Source: a virus. From it: 63,568 nucleotides of DNA. The translations under genes were made by a program, and so were the position numbers. The stretch covers positions 1-63,568 of the IMG/VR virus record IMGVR_UViG_3300034093_005756, one strand, 5' to 3'. The notes under the pieces are model-generated. The model ran no database searches, was not told the DNA's origin, and saw nothing but the letters and a program-made list of their open reading frames with translations. Below are positions 28,175-38,900 of the stretch, one piece after another. How positions within the stretch are numbered: position 1 is the stretch's first letter; every line of letters begins with the position of its first letter.

Positions 28175-31075
28175 ATGAACCTTTCCCCAGATCCACGACA
28201 ACTTAAAACAAATGTTACTTTAAGTATTTTGAATGCACCAGAAAGTGGATTTTTTTCTGGAGAATACTCAGCTTCTTCTGCGACAAAAGCTCAAGATAAT
28301 CTAGCTGTATTAAACTACGACTTCAACCCTACGTACACTGATAGTGAAGGTAATTCTGAACCAAAATATAGCACTAGACTTAAAGTTTTGTCATCGCTGC
28401 AAAATGCTAGAATTCCAGAAGTAAATACATCTATAAGTGCATCATCTTGCACTTTTGCTTGGGGCTCAATTGCTCCTGACGAAGTTGATCCATTCTTAAA
28501 CTTACTCAAAGGTCCTTCAAAAGAACTTTACGATCCTGTTTTTATTGGATCTCCCACTACTGGTACTGTTACAGCGCCTGTAGATCAAAGCACCCCTCAA
28601 TTTCCAAAAATTCCATTTACAGGTGAAGGAAATACTCTGGTCACTTACAACATATGGAATACTGTCAATCCAGACTTATCCCCAGTTACAAAAGAGGCTT
28701 ATAAATATATTGGTCCAGCAATCAAGGGTAAAAATACAGGAACACTCAGAACAATAAAAGATCCAACATATGGAGCTCAAGTAGAAGTAACTTCAATAAA
28801 AACAGTTACGCAAATAATGAGATATTTTCCAACTTCTTTTGATGCTGTATATCAAACAAATGCGGAAATTGTAAATCCAGATGGCAACAAAGAACCGATA
28901 TTGGCTAGAGGAACTTTAGGCAACAATGGATTTCACATAAATTTTTCAATATCAAATTTTCAAGAATCAACATCTTCTATCACAGTACTTGTAGCTGGTG
29001 GGATACCAGATAAAAATAATGATTTTATATGTAGTATGGCCATTATTTTTGAATTAAATAAAAAACCTGTCATAAAAATTTATGATCCAGATACAAATCA
29101 GTTTTTGATACAAACTGATGTAATTGCTCCAGTACTAGATTCAACTACAATGTCATCCTATGATTTGTTTGTGCATTTCGCAGGACCAAACATGCTTATA
29201 GGTTTTAGTCCTGACATCACAAAATGGAACACTATTATAAATTTTAGTGGAAGAGAAGTTTATTTTAATCCAGCCACTTCAATAGTTATGACGATGAGCA
29301 ATTGCAATCTCAAATTTAGATATTCAGCAATTATTTTTAATAATTACAATAATGATCAACCAGCGAATTCTAAAGAAAACTATATTGTTGCTGAGTTCAA
29401 GTATTCTGGGTCAAAAATTCCAGATGTAAAAGCGTTTGTCGATGTAGTAAAAAAACATTTTGAAAAATCAGCTTATATGATAAATGCATCTCCAAGGTCT
29501 ACTGGATTTAATGAATCAAATCCAAAAGATAAAAACATTTCATATTTTAAGGACTTTAGATTAGACGCAAATCAATTTTCTGATATAGTTCCTATAAAAT
29601 TTCCAAATTACACAAGCGCAGACAAAGACAAAAAAACAGTTTATTTAAAACTCATATATAATACAACAATTGAAGGTCCAGCATTTTTACAAATTGAAGT
29701 ACCTCATCCTGGAATATTAGCTGCTGAAGGAGTAGCAAATTTAAATTCAGGCAATAAAGGAGAAACAGATTACAAGTTTGTTAATCCTGTACTAAATCAA
29801 CTTTTTTATGAAGTTGGAAATGTTACTGGATGGGTTGATTCTTGGTCTGTTAGTTGTCAAGCAGTCTTATCAAATTTATCTAGAATTACAAAATCTGCAA
29901 CAATAACCTTAAAAAACATAGATTCCGAAGAAGGATACAAATTTATCAACGCTATTGAAAACAATTTGTTGGTAGTAACAATAGATGCTGGTTATGTTCA
30001 AGGAAGCTTAAGCACTTATTTTCAAGGTTTTATTACAAATTCTTCATATTCCAGAAAAGGAAATGACAGCACTTTTACTCTTACATGTCAGGATTTAGCA
30101 TCATTTATACTTGATAATATTTACTTTGATAAAAACATCTTGCTAGCTGGAATGAGACATGACTTAGCTATTGATTCTATTATGGCTAGTTCTGGCTTTT
30201 GGTCATATTATTTTAGAAATAACAATGATTCATTATCGGGTGGAGTAATAAGTGGAATTGATTTGAGATTAAATAGCAGCTCCACTAACAATCAAGATCT
30301 TATTAAGCTTAATCCATTAGATAAAATTTATGACAAACTTGGAAAACTTCTAGAAAGACTAAACAATCCATATTCTTTACCAACTTTTAGATGGGCAGAA
30401 AAGTATGGATTTATATTGGAATGTCGAAATAACTACATAGATAAAGATCTGAAATTTACAGGCTTAAATCCAGCTGGCACTCAATATCTTTTTCAAAGCA
30501 ACGAATCAAATCCACAGAATTATTTGGCAAAGTTTCAAACTGATTTGCATGGATTGTTAGTTGATGAATATACTATTACTACTGATATCAAAAACCTAGC
30601 TGCAGGAGTCAGAGTATTTGGTACAGCTATAACAGGATTCTTAGCTGATGAAAGATACTCACCTGCTTCCGTTTCTTTGCAAGATGTTCCCATTGAGGCT
30701 CAACTTAGCTTGCTAAAATATCTAGCTAAAGCTCCTTTTGATGCAACACAAGCACCATATGTAGGCTTCAAAAAATATTTAATTTGGGCTACTCAAAGAA
30801 ATGAAATTCCAGATCAACAAGTCTTGAAAAGAATTACTGATAGTGTTGAGCTAGTTTCCAAGACTCCAATAAGCGCAATATCTTTTTCATGCTATGTTAC
30901 AAAGCCACTTACATTTCATGGAAAATTTATGATAAATGTTTTCCAAGGACAAAATGCAAACTTTACTGATCAATATGTGTATCAAAGTATAGATTATTCT
31001 TACGATAAAAATAACAACTTAATAACAGCAAATGTAAGAGGAACTAATATGCCAATTTCTTTAGGGGGAGTATAA
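28175..31075 (+). CDS. Baseplate hub-like protein with lectin-like N-terminal half
   Basis: A 966-residue protein. Residues about 1-530 are beta-rich and may hold a concanavalin-type sandwich (around the segment with IVMTMSNCNLKFRYSA). Residues about 532-966 resemble tail-hub (gpD/gp27-like) proteins: strands such as VVTIDAGYVQG, an FQGFITNSSY step, LTCQDLASFIL, and a later segment GFILECRNNYIDKDL. Hub proteins form the trimer at the tail tip that contacts the tube and central spike. A gap of 35 AT-rich bases precedes the gene, with only a weak SD. The hub assignment is fold-pattern inference, not a family hit. Confidence 0.65.
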   Translation: MNLSPDPRQLKTNVTLSILNAPESGFFSGEYSASSATKAQDNLAVLNYDFNPTYTDSEGNSEPKYSTRLKVLSSLQNARIPEVNTSISASSCTFAWGSIAPDEVDPFLNLLKGPSKELYDPVFIGSPTTGTVTAPVDQSTPQFPKIPFTGEGNTLVTYNIWNTVNPDLSPVTKEAYKYIGPAIKGKNTGTLRTIKDPTYGAQVEVTSIKTVTQIMRYFPTSFDAVYQTNAEIVNPDGNKEPILARGTLGNNGFHINFSISNFQESTSSITVLVAGGIPDKNNDFICSMAIIFELNKKPVIKIYDPDTNQFLIQTDVIAPVLDSTTMSSYDLFVHFAGPNMLIGFSPDITKWNTIINFSGREVYFNPATSIVMTMSNCNLKFRYSAIIFNNYNNDQPANSKENYIVAEFKYSGSKIPDVKAFVDVVKKHFEKSAYMINASPRSTGFNESNPKDKNISYFKDFRLDANQFSDIVPIKFPNYTSADKDKKTVYLKLIYNTTIEGPAFLQIEVPHPGILAAEGVANLNSGNKGETDYKFVNPVLNQLFYEVGNVTGWVDSWSVSCQAVLSNLSRITKSATITLKNIDSEEGYKFINAIENNLLVVTIDAGYVQGSLSTYFQGFITNSSYSRKGNDSTFTLTCQDLASFILDNIYFDKNILLAGMRHDLAIDSIMASSGFWSYYFRNNNDSLSGGVISGIDLRLNSSSTNNQDLIKLNPLDKIYDKLGKLLERLNNPYSLPTFRWAEKYGFILECRNNYIDKDLKFTGLNPAGTQYLFQSNESNPQNYLAKFQTDLHGLLVDEYTITTDIKNLAAGVRVFGTAITGFLADERYSPASVSLQDVPIEAQLSLLKYLAKAPFDATQAPYVGFKKYLIWATQRNEIPDQQVLKRITDSVELVSKTPISAISFSCYVTKPLTFHGKFMINVFQGQNANFTDQYVYQSIDYSYDKNNNLITANVRGTNMPISLGGV

Positions 31076-31076
31076 A

Positions 31077-31304
31077 ATGCCATTATTTCAATCTCTATCT
31101 TTTGTGATAAATGATCAGATAAGACAGAACACTATTAATATGCAACAAGGTTTGACGTTGAGGTCTAATGTAACTCAGGCCTTACAAGTTATTAACGTCA
31201 ATAAAAATAATATAATAGAAGAGCAAGATGTTTTACGCTGGGGATATGCAAACTGGGGCGTTGAAAAAGTAACATCAGATTATAAGCCACAAGAAATTAA
31301 GTAA
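31077..31304 (+). CDS. Small baseplate-region protein of unknown function
   Basis: A 75-residue protein with a strong SD (GGGGGAG, 6 nt before the ATG). It starts one base after the hub-like gene and its TAA overlaps the next ATG as TAATG, so all three are coupled. It reads as two short strands and a helix, with a C-terminal RWGYANWGVEKV segment rich in Trp and Gly. No family is recognised. Its place between the hub and a baseplate fibre protein suggests a small baseplate part. Confidence 0.7.
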   Translation: MPLFQSLSFVINDQIRQNTINMQQGLTLRSNVTQALQVINVNKNNIIEEQDVLRWGYANWGVEKVTSDYKPQEIK

Positions 31305-34300
31305 TGGGAAATACACCAATTTATGGGTTTGGATATATTGAACCAAACCAAGATTTATCAGAAAACATTGATTTAGATGAGCTACGTTTTAAAGCTATTG
31401 AAAATCAAATGTACAACCTATATCAAATTTTCAAGAATGGAATTATTGAAGACGATCCATCTATCCCATCTTGGCGTATACAAACTTACTCAAATGAATT
31501 TAGATTAACAAAAATAACTATTACTTCAGGTAAAGGTTTTGTCTCTTATAAAGCTGGCAAAACATCATCTTCAAAAGATGTAACTCTGCCAACTATTCCA
31601 ACAAACGTAGGAATTTCTAAAGTCTATGTTTATGCTTATGAAAATGCCAACACTGCTATAACAGGCGACGTTGATTTTGTTACTTCCCTAACTGAAATAA
31701 ATGATAGTGTTAATTATATTTCGTTAGGATATTTAGAAATCAATGTTGCTTCCAATGCTATATCTTTGTTTGAAACTACAAGACAAGATATTACATTATT
31801 TTCATCTCTGTCATATTTAATAAAAAATCATAAACACATTGGTGGATCTGGCAACCCATCACCCATAGATTTAACTAGCGAAGTTAAAAATCAAATTACA
31901 AGCGAAAATATTTCTTCAGTAGACGCTTCAAAAATTACTTCAGGTGTACTCAACTCTGCAAGATTACCCACTATCAACCACTCATCATTAGAAGGTAAAG
32001 GCAATCTTACTCATGATCAACTAGAAACAGCTTTGTTGGCAGTTGTGAATAATGATGCAAATGATAAAATGTCTGATTTGTCAATTGCAAATAGATTGCA
32101 AATGTTAGTAGCTTTGAAAAAGACTGGTGGAGTTGGATTTACTTTTATTGACTCTACTCAGATAAATACTATCACATATGTTCCAGGCATTTATCCAAAC
32201 ACATCAACAAATGCTGCAACTGGAAATTCAGCAAATTTCAAACAAACTTCATCTGTGCCTAGTCAGTATACTTTGGCAACTATTTATGATACAGCGCCTT
32301 ACAATTCAGGACTGGGTATAAGTGGAAGTGTAACATCAAGCAATTTTGTTGGTGATAAATCATTCGTTGTAAAAAATGATTTCTTGCAAGCCAAAACAGT
32401 AGCTTCTTCATTGGGATCATCCGTAAATTCATTTTATAGTAATGTGAATATTTCGGGATCTGCGACTACTGGTAGTTTCACTATAGACACACCATTAAAC
32501 TACACAACTCTTTCTCAACCAGTATCAAGTATTTTTGATACTACTGGAAATTGGGATACTGGACTTGTATTTACAACAACATATGCTTCAAATAAAGTTA
32601 AAGTAGACACAAGTTTATTTGCATATACTTTATTTGATCAACCAAAATCATTTGACTATAATTCAAAAGTAGGTTTTGGCTTTTCAGCTGGATTGGGCGA
32701 AACTGGGGCAGCACTTGGAAAAATTTATATGTTCCTTGTTGTTGGCAATGGTAATACTGATCCAGGATTATTGTACGATCAACAAATAAATTTTGCACCA
32801 AATACTGGCACTGGTGCATCAACTATATATATCTCGCCAGTAACAAATACTAAGATTTTTGATGATACTACTTACGGATTTACTGGTTCAACTGCCACTT
32901 ATTCATCTGTGAATTTATCAACATTTGGTGATAATAGTCTAAAGTCATCTGTTTTGGGATTTGGTTTTTATTTCTCCACTGATCAAGGTTGGAATGCTGA
33001 AAAGCAAATTAAATTTGAGCTTATTACTCCAACAGATTCTCAGATAAATCCATCAGGAAATAATGATTCTTTAGTATTAGCAAGAAGAAATGCAAACGAT
33101 CAATCATCATCTGTCTTTACTTGGAACGATTTATACACTTACAAAAATGCTAATTTTTTATTGAGATTTGATTCAGGCGATATCAATACTCAATACAATC
33201 AAATTCAATATGATATAGATGTTCCTACAGGCACAAAATATACAATTCAAAGTAGATCTAACACAAGTTCAGATTTATTCTATAATTTTAAGACAGTATC
33301 CGAATCTGATGTTATTATAGCTACGCCTAACACCAATTCTAGTACTGGACGATATCTTGATGTATTATTTTCTTTGTATTCAAATGAATTCCAAAGTCTT
33401 GCACCTACAGTTAATAATCTCAAGATAAATTATTCAACTGTTGGCAGTGCCACTACTAGAGCATATGACAGAAACTTAACTGACACCTCAAATCAAAAAT
33501 TTGGTTGGGTAAGTGATGTTTATTACAATAAAAATGCTGGGTATGGTGTTACAAATCCAGACGATACAAATTACCTAAAAATTTACGATACATCTAAAGT
33601 AGGTAATTGGGTGTATCTTAGAAATAATAATCTTATTTCTGCAGCTAGTAATGTTTTAGAAACAACAGTTGAAGACGGAATAGATGCTGGGACTTTAAGA
33701 AATTACTTAACTCCAAATCAAATATTCCTGAAATCAACAAATTATGGTTTGGACAATCCATCCGATTATCAATCTTTGCCAAATGGTGGAAATATAATTT
33801 GTGATACCAAAAACGATAGAATTATTTTGACAGATATTGATGGTAATTTTACAAAAGTAATTCAAGGCAACATAAGATTAAGATTATTGTCAAGAGATTT
33901 TGTAGCATTATCAGCTTCATTCAATCCAGATACAAGAAAAATATTTATTGCATTTTCTCAGAATATATCTTTTGTAGATTTGACAAAAATTTACATTAAT
34001 TACGACAATATATCTGTGAGAGGGGATGACACTAGACTTTCAGGTGAATATTTTGATCCAATTTTTGACAATTCTTCAACTTATGTTTTTACTATAGATG
34101 ACACTGTTGAAGGACGTGCATTATCTGTCGCACTTAAAAATTCGCTTACCAAAAAGATAAGACTTGATAAAGGCTGCTTCACAAACTCTGGATTTTCTAT
34201 AAATACAAATACAATTTTATCAGCTACGATTCCAACATCAACAGTATCATCTGTAAACAGAACCGAACAATTTGTTGCGGGTATAAGTACATCAATAACA

Positions 34301-34969
34301 GGGACATCTTCTATTGCAGCTGGACTAGCAGTTTCTACAACTACTGTAAATACAGTAACGGACTATAATGGAGATGGAACTATATCTTCTTCTGTTATGT
34401 ACGGACCAAATGCTCAATCTGATGACATAATTTTAGATTTGTGGCAAGGGCCCATTCATTTTGCAAATATTTACAATCCAGTGTCTGTTCAGTACGATGA
34501 AATAAATTCTTTGATAATATTAGCCCAACCTCATTCAAGATCAGTTCTATGCTATAAAAATGACACTGACTTAACATTACAATGGGCTATAAGTTCAGAC
34601 ATAGTTAATTACTATGATAATAAATTGGGGTCAGCTTACTTATTATCTAATGGAAATGTTTTATTGGGAAGCCCAGCAATAGACTCAAATGATACTGGAA
34701 AATTACAAGTATATAATGTTTCAAATGGATATATTGAAACAAAGCTTACTTTTAATAATGATGTAGTAAAAGCTTTGCCTGGACCAGCTTCAGATTTATC
34801 AAACTTTTATGCACTTACTGATGATGTAATAAATTATGGAGCAAATTCAAGATTGCACCTTGTAAATAACTCAGGCACTATTTTGTCTACTTGGGGGGAT
34901 AACAACGAATTATTTCATCCTAAAGGTATGAGAATTATTGCAAATGACAACATCTTGGTATCGGAATAA
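31304..34969 (+). CDS. Baseplate/tail-fibre protein with C-terminal NHL-like propeller
   Basis: A 1221-residue protein. Near residue 175 it has the common phage-fibre attachment motif HKHIGGSGNPSPIDL, followed by DASKITSGVLNSARLP and INHSSLEGKGNLTHDQL at about 205-240. Such motifs mark baseplate-wedge or fibre N-terminal domains. The middle is beta-rich. From about 812 propeller-like repeats appear (GGNIICDTKNDRIILTDIDG), interrupted by an inserted beta region and resuming to the end in an NHL-like half-repeat (HPKGMRIIANDNILVSE). It ends abruptly in mid-repeat. It overlaps the previous stop by one base, and the next gene starts 3 nt later. Confidence 0.8.
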   Translation: MGNTPIYGFGYIEPNQDLSENIDLDELRFKAIENQMYNLYQIFKNGIIEDDPSIPSWRIQTYSNEFRLTKITITSGKGFVSYKAGKTSSSKDVTLPTIPTNVGISKVYVYAYENANTAITGDVDFVTSLTEINDSVNYISLGYLEINVASNAISLFETTRQDITLFSSLSYLIKNHKHIGGSGNPSPIDLTSEVKNQITSENISSVDASKITSGVLNSARLPTINHSSLEGKGNLTHDQLETALLAVVNNDANDKMSDLSIANRLQMLVALKKTGGVGFTFIDSTQINTITYVPGIYPNTSTNAATGNSANFKQTSSVPSQYTLATIYDTAPYNSGLGISGSVTSSNFVGDKSFVVKNDFLQAKTVASSLGSSVNSFYSNVNISGSATTGSFTIDTPLNYTTLSQPVSSIFDTTGNWDTGLVFTTTYASNKVKVDTSLFAYTLFDQPKSFDYNSKVGFGFSAGLGETGAALGKIYMFLVVGNGNTDPGLLYDQQINFAPNTGTGASTIYISPVTNTKIFDDTTYGFTGSTATYSSVNLSTFGDNSLKSSVLGFGFYFSTDQGWNAEKQIKFELITPTDSQINPSGNNDSLVLARRNANDQSSSVFTWNDLYTYKNANFLLRFDSGDINTQYNQIQYDIDVPTGTKYTIQSRSNTSSDLFYNFKTVSESDVIIATPNTNSSTGRYLDVLFSLYSNEFQSLAPTVNNLKINYSTVGSATTRAYDRNLTDTSNQKFGWVSDVYYNKNAGYGVTNPDDTNYLKIYDTSKVGNWVYLRNNNLISAASNVLETTVEDGIDAGTLRNYLTPNQIFLKSTNYGLDNPSDYQSLPNGGNIICDTKNDRIILTDIDGNFTKVIQGNIRLRLLSRDFVALSASFNPDTRKIFIAFSQNISFVDLTKIYINYDNISVRGDDTRLSGEYFDPIFDNSSTYVFTIDDTVEGRALSVALKNSLTKKIRLDKGCFTNSGFSINTNTILSATIPTSTVSSVNRTEQFVAGISTSITGTSSIAAGLAVSTTTVNTVTDYNGDGTISSSVMYGPNAQSDDIILDLWQGPIHFANIYNPVSVQYDEINSLIILAQPHSRSVLCYKNDTDLTLQWAISSDIVNYYDNKLGSAYLLSNGNVLLGSPAIDSNDTGKLQVYNVSNGYIETKLTFNNDVVKALPGPASDLSNFYALTDDVINYGANSRLHLVNNSGTILSTWGDNNELFHPKGMRIIANDNILVSE

Positions 34970-34972
34970 AAT

Positions 34973-35938
34973 ATGAATATCCAAATAGATAATAACAAAC
35001 CAATAATAAATATAATTGATGATGAAAATAATTTATCTTTTGAGTTTATTTCTGCAGACAAAAATTATTTAGTTAGTAAAAATGATTTAAGCGCCAGATT
35101 GTTGATGAAAAAACAAACTGTGGCTAACATTTTATTGTCAGAAAATATATTAGAAATTTCTTTTGAAAAAGTTATCTCTTATATTCAATTTATTTCTGTC
35201 AAGTTTAAGTTTGATTCAATTGTAGAAATTCACAATAATTATATTATTTTTTCAAGAGGCAACAAAGATTATGTAATTGATTTTCAAACTACCAAATATA
35301 GTTTTGAATCAAATGATACTCTTCTACTCATTCTTGATAAATCAGAACAAACTATCAAAGTTTCTGAATTAAGTTCTTTTGCAAATAATTTTCAATCGCA
35401 GAGTTTTAGATCTTTCACTGCAACTAATTCATTTCTCATTGATGATACTTGCAAAATGCCTGAATTTTCAATTGGAAGCTATGATGATCTTGCCTTTTCT
35501 ACTCCAAGACCAGTAAGACAAGGAAACCCAGTTATATCAACTGTTCCAGCATTAATTGATACAAATTCTTTAACTGATGATATTGTCTATTACAATACTG
35601 GATTGGGGCCAACTTCAAAAACAATTTATTTCAAGATTGTTTGTAATACTGTTATTGAAAATACATTATCAACTGGCGACATATCTCCAAAATTACAGCT
35701 CAAGGTTTATCTTCCTAATGGGTTGGATACAGTCAAAGCTCCAGTTTATGTAGATATGTATTTTGTTTCTGCTGATACAACTAACGACATTTCGGTCTAT
35801 TCTGCATCATTCACTTTCTACAAACAGGGAAGATTTAATAATATTGATTATGTAGATGGATTTATGTATTTCGACGTACATTGCCCTTTAACTGTACAAA
35901 AATCAATACCTTTCCAGTTTGATTTTCAACTTTTATAG
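34973..35938 (+). CDS. Hypothetical beta-rich virion protein
   Basis: A 321-residue protein starting 3 nt after the propeller protein, without a clear SD, so probably coupled. Residues 1-140 are compact and beta-rich (AKFSFDSIVE-like strands); residues about 195-321 form a second beta-sandwich (PKLQLKVYLPNGLD, then FTFYKQGRF) ending in VQKSIPFQFDFQLL. No family is recognised. It may be a fibre-linked or wedge subunit of the tail tip, judging by neighbours only. Confidence 0.7.
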   Translation: MNIQIDNNKPIINIIDDENNLSFEFISADKNYLVSKNDLSARLLMKKQTVANILLSENILEISFEKVISYIQFISVKFKFDSIVEIHNNYIIFSRGNKDYVIDFQTTKYSFESNDTLLLILDKSEQTIKVSELSSFANNFQSQSFRSFTATNSFLIDDTCKMPEFSIGSYDDLAFSTPRPVRQGNPVISTVPALIDTNSLTDDIVYYNTGLGPTSKTIYFKIVCNTVIENTLSTGDISPKLQLKVYLPNGLDTVKAPVYVDMYFVSADTTNDISVYSASFTFYKQGRFNNIDYVDGFMYFDVHCPLTVQKSIPFQFDFQLL

Positions 35939-35995
35939 GGTTCAAAACGGCTGGCAAAGAATATTTTAATATTCCCTGTTTAGCGGTGGTTACAA

Positions 35996-38900
35996 GTGCC
36001 ATATAACGTTACAATAATTTTACCAAACAATCTTACAAGCGGATATCTACAATCTGAATTTATTAATCTAGGTCAGCCTTACACTAGTAATTCTTATTCC
36101 AAAGATCCTACGCTTGATAATAATAGAAATACTCTTACTTTTAGCTTTGAAGTAAGAGATAGTGGCACTCGTGAATTAACATATTTACGCAGAATCAAAA
36201 CTCTTTATTTATCCAATGATCCAGAATTTGATCCTGTAGCAACTGTCGCAATCCAAACTTGGCCTTCAAACTCTTATGTATTCGATCCAACTTATGATTA
36301 TGAATACACTCTCAACCCACTCTATTTCTTTGACAATACATTAAACCAAGGAACTATGGCTACCCCTACTGCGGGTGGAACTGGGTTGTTTAAGGTCTAC
36401 AACTGGCCTTTAAGCGCATCTGGTGGTCTTTCTACTGTCTATATGAAAGCCATATTAGAAGGCCCAAATGGTACTGATATTGAGTATCCAATGGGTTATG
36501 GTATTTTTGATCAGATTAGATGGGAAGGCGAAATACCTGTAAATCCTGATTTTCCAGAGATACCAAGTGCTAAATCTGGTTATGTTGGAAAAAATACACT
36601 TCTTTCTTTTGTAAGTGGCAACCAAGTATCTGCTCAAACTGAAACAACTGGAATAGGCAGATATGTAGCTAGTGTTTATGAAATTTCAAACACTGGTGGA
36701 ACTTATGATGCATACTCAGCGAAAAATACTACCAAAAGAACTCTTATACCATCAGCATCCATAGCATCAACAACACTCACTGCATATAGATACTTTGATG
36801 GAAACTACAATGCTTCGTCTTTATCATTAGGTGCAAATATTGGTCTTACTAGTGCAAGTTATGGCAAAGGTGTATTTTTCTACAGTAAAACCAAGCTTAC
36901 ACCATCAACAAGTAAGACAGACTATTACACACAAGCTGGATTTTCATTTACAACATCAGGAATTGCTGTAACATCACAAGCATTTTTAAAACTTTACTCT
37001 GCTCCTGATACTAGTGCAAATGGAAATGAAATTGTTTGTAGAGTAGATATTCCAAATAATGATAATCCAATAGCATATCTTTACACTAGAATTAATGGTT
37101 CAGATAGCGCAAATAAACAAATAACCACTCTGCCTCATAGTATTCTTCCATTGCTTCAATCTGGCGGTTTGATGGAAATGTATTACTCTTCTATGGGTAC
37201 TACAAACTTATGCATGGTTGAAACATATTTCACACCATATTTAGATCAATCAGTAGTTTCAAGAAAGAGTTATTTGCTAGGTAATGCTATCTTGGCATCT
37301 TTTGGCAGTTCGTCAGTCGGAAGTGCTTTTGGCTATCAAATTTCACAAGCAACTGGGTCTACATTCTCTGGTGGGTTAGTTGTTGAAGAATTATTTTTAG
37401 CTCAAGGTAAGTCAAAGCTCTCTGCAGATATTGGCGACTGTACCAATGATGATATTTCACTTATCAATGCTCCAGTAACTGAAATTGAATATGGATGGAA
37501 TGATGCTGTTAATGAAGAATTTATTGTTCTTACTGATGCTCCTTCTGATGTAACTTTCACTACAAACATCACTTCTATTTTATATGAAGTAGATAAACTT
37601 GATAGCACCAATTCATATTCTGTTCCTTTGCACTATGAACTTCAATTATATAAACCATCACTAAGCAACAGAAGCAGATTTGAATTTGCATTTAAGCACG
37701 GATCAGATGATGTTTACGTAGCATTCAGCTCAGTGTCTTCGTATAGGTCCCATACTCAAAATAGCTTGACAGTAAATTGGGATAGACCTTTCGGTGTAAG
37801 ATGTGATGATGGATTTGCTTATACTGATGCTCCACTAAATGCTCCAACAATTTTAGTAAAGTTTAGCGGTGAAAAAAATGAAATTTCTGTTTCATATAGA
37901 AGCGAAGACAATAAATTAAGAAGACAAGTTTTAAGATCTTATCAACCACAAGCTGATGTCACAAAATTTGTTTTTGAAATTACTGAACAACTTCCAAATT
38001 CATTCACTGGTAGATTTAAGAATAAGACTTATACCGGCACTTATTTATTAGTCAAAGAGATAACAGGTAATGGTATTAATCTTGTTGGTGCTGTTGATAT
38101 GCTTTTGCCTATTAATTCAAACACATCTGGATTAGGATATTTTGTTGGATTTGGTGTTCGTAAAAGTTCTTATAATAATGATGGATCTACTTACTTCCAA
38201 GATCTTAAATGGTCTGGTATTCCTAATTTTTATAAAGAACAATTTGACAACGATAGCACAATTAAGACATTCTTATTGAGCGACGAAGGGTCTACAAATT
38301 CAAAACATTATTTAGGTCAGAAATTATTAAGTGGCTTGACTGATTTAATTGATTATCAATATGAAACAGCCAACACATTACCAAAACTTACACTAGATGC
38401 TACCAATTATACTTTCAGTGCTTTACCAAATACACCAACATATTCATCAAATGTGCTTTCTGCTGGTACTGCGGGAACGTTAGTCTTGAATGGCGGATAC
38501 GTTACCTCGACTACTGATTATATTTTTGTTGCTGGTCAAGGAACAACTGCACATAATGGAGTTTATTATCAGACAAGAGTTGGTACTGCTACAACAACCT
38601 GGAGATTAGCACGAGTTCCTGAAATGGATACTAGCGCAGAAGTTTACTCAGGTATGATGGTTAGAATTCCACAAGACTTTACAATAGCAAGTACAAAATG
38701 GTATCTTTCTACTCCAGATCCAATTACATTGAGCACATCTGATTTATTATTTACAGCAGTAGAACCAACACCAGATACAATCTCCTTAACAACAACAGGC
38801 TCAAATATAACAATTGCAAATATTACATCTTTGACAATTGATGGCACTGCACTTTCTTCATTGGCAGTCGGAAGTAAAATTCTTGTCAAAGATCAAATTG

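Noticed and set aside
35959-35974. GAATAT..ATATTC palindrome before the GTG-start fibre gene
   Set aside because: AT-rich 6-bp stem that is expected by chance in this composition, no T-run.
35939-35995. GGTTCAA-like sequence that resembles a tRNA T-arm
   Set aside because: No matching acceptor, D or anticodon arms within reach; the segment is a short spacer with an SD for the GTG start.
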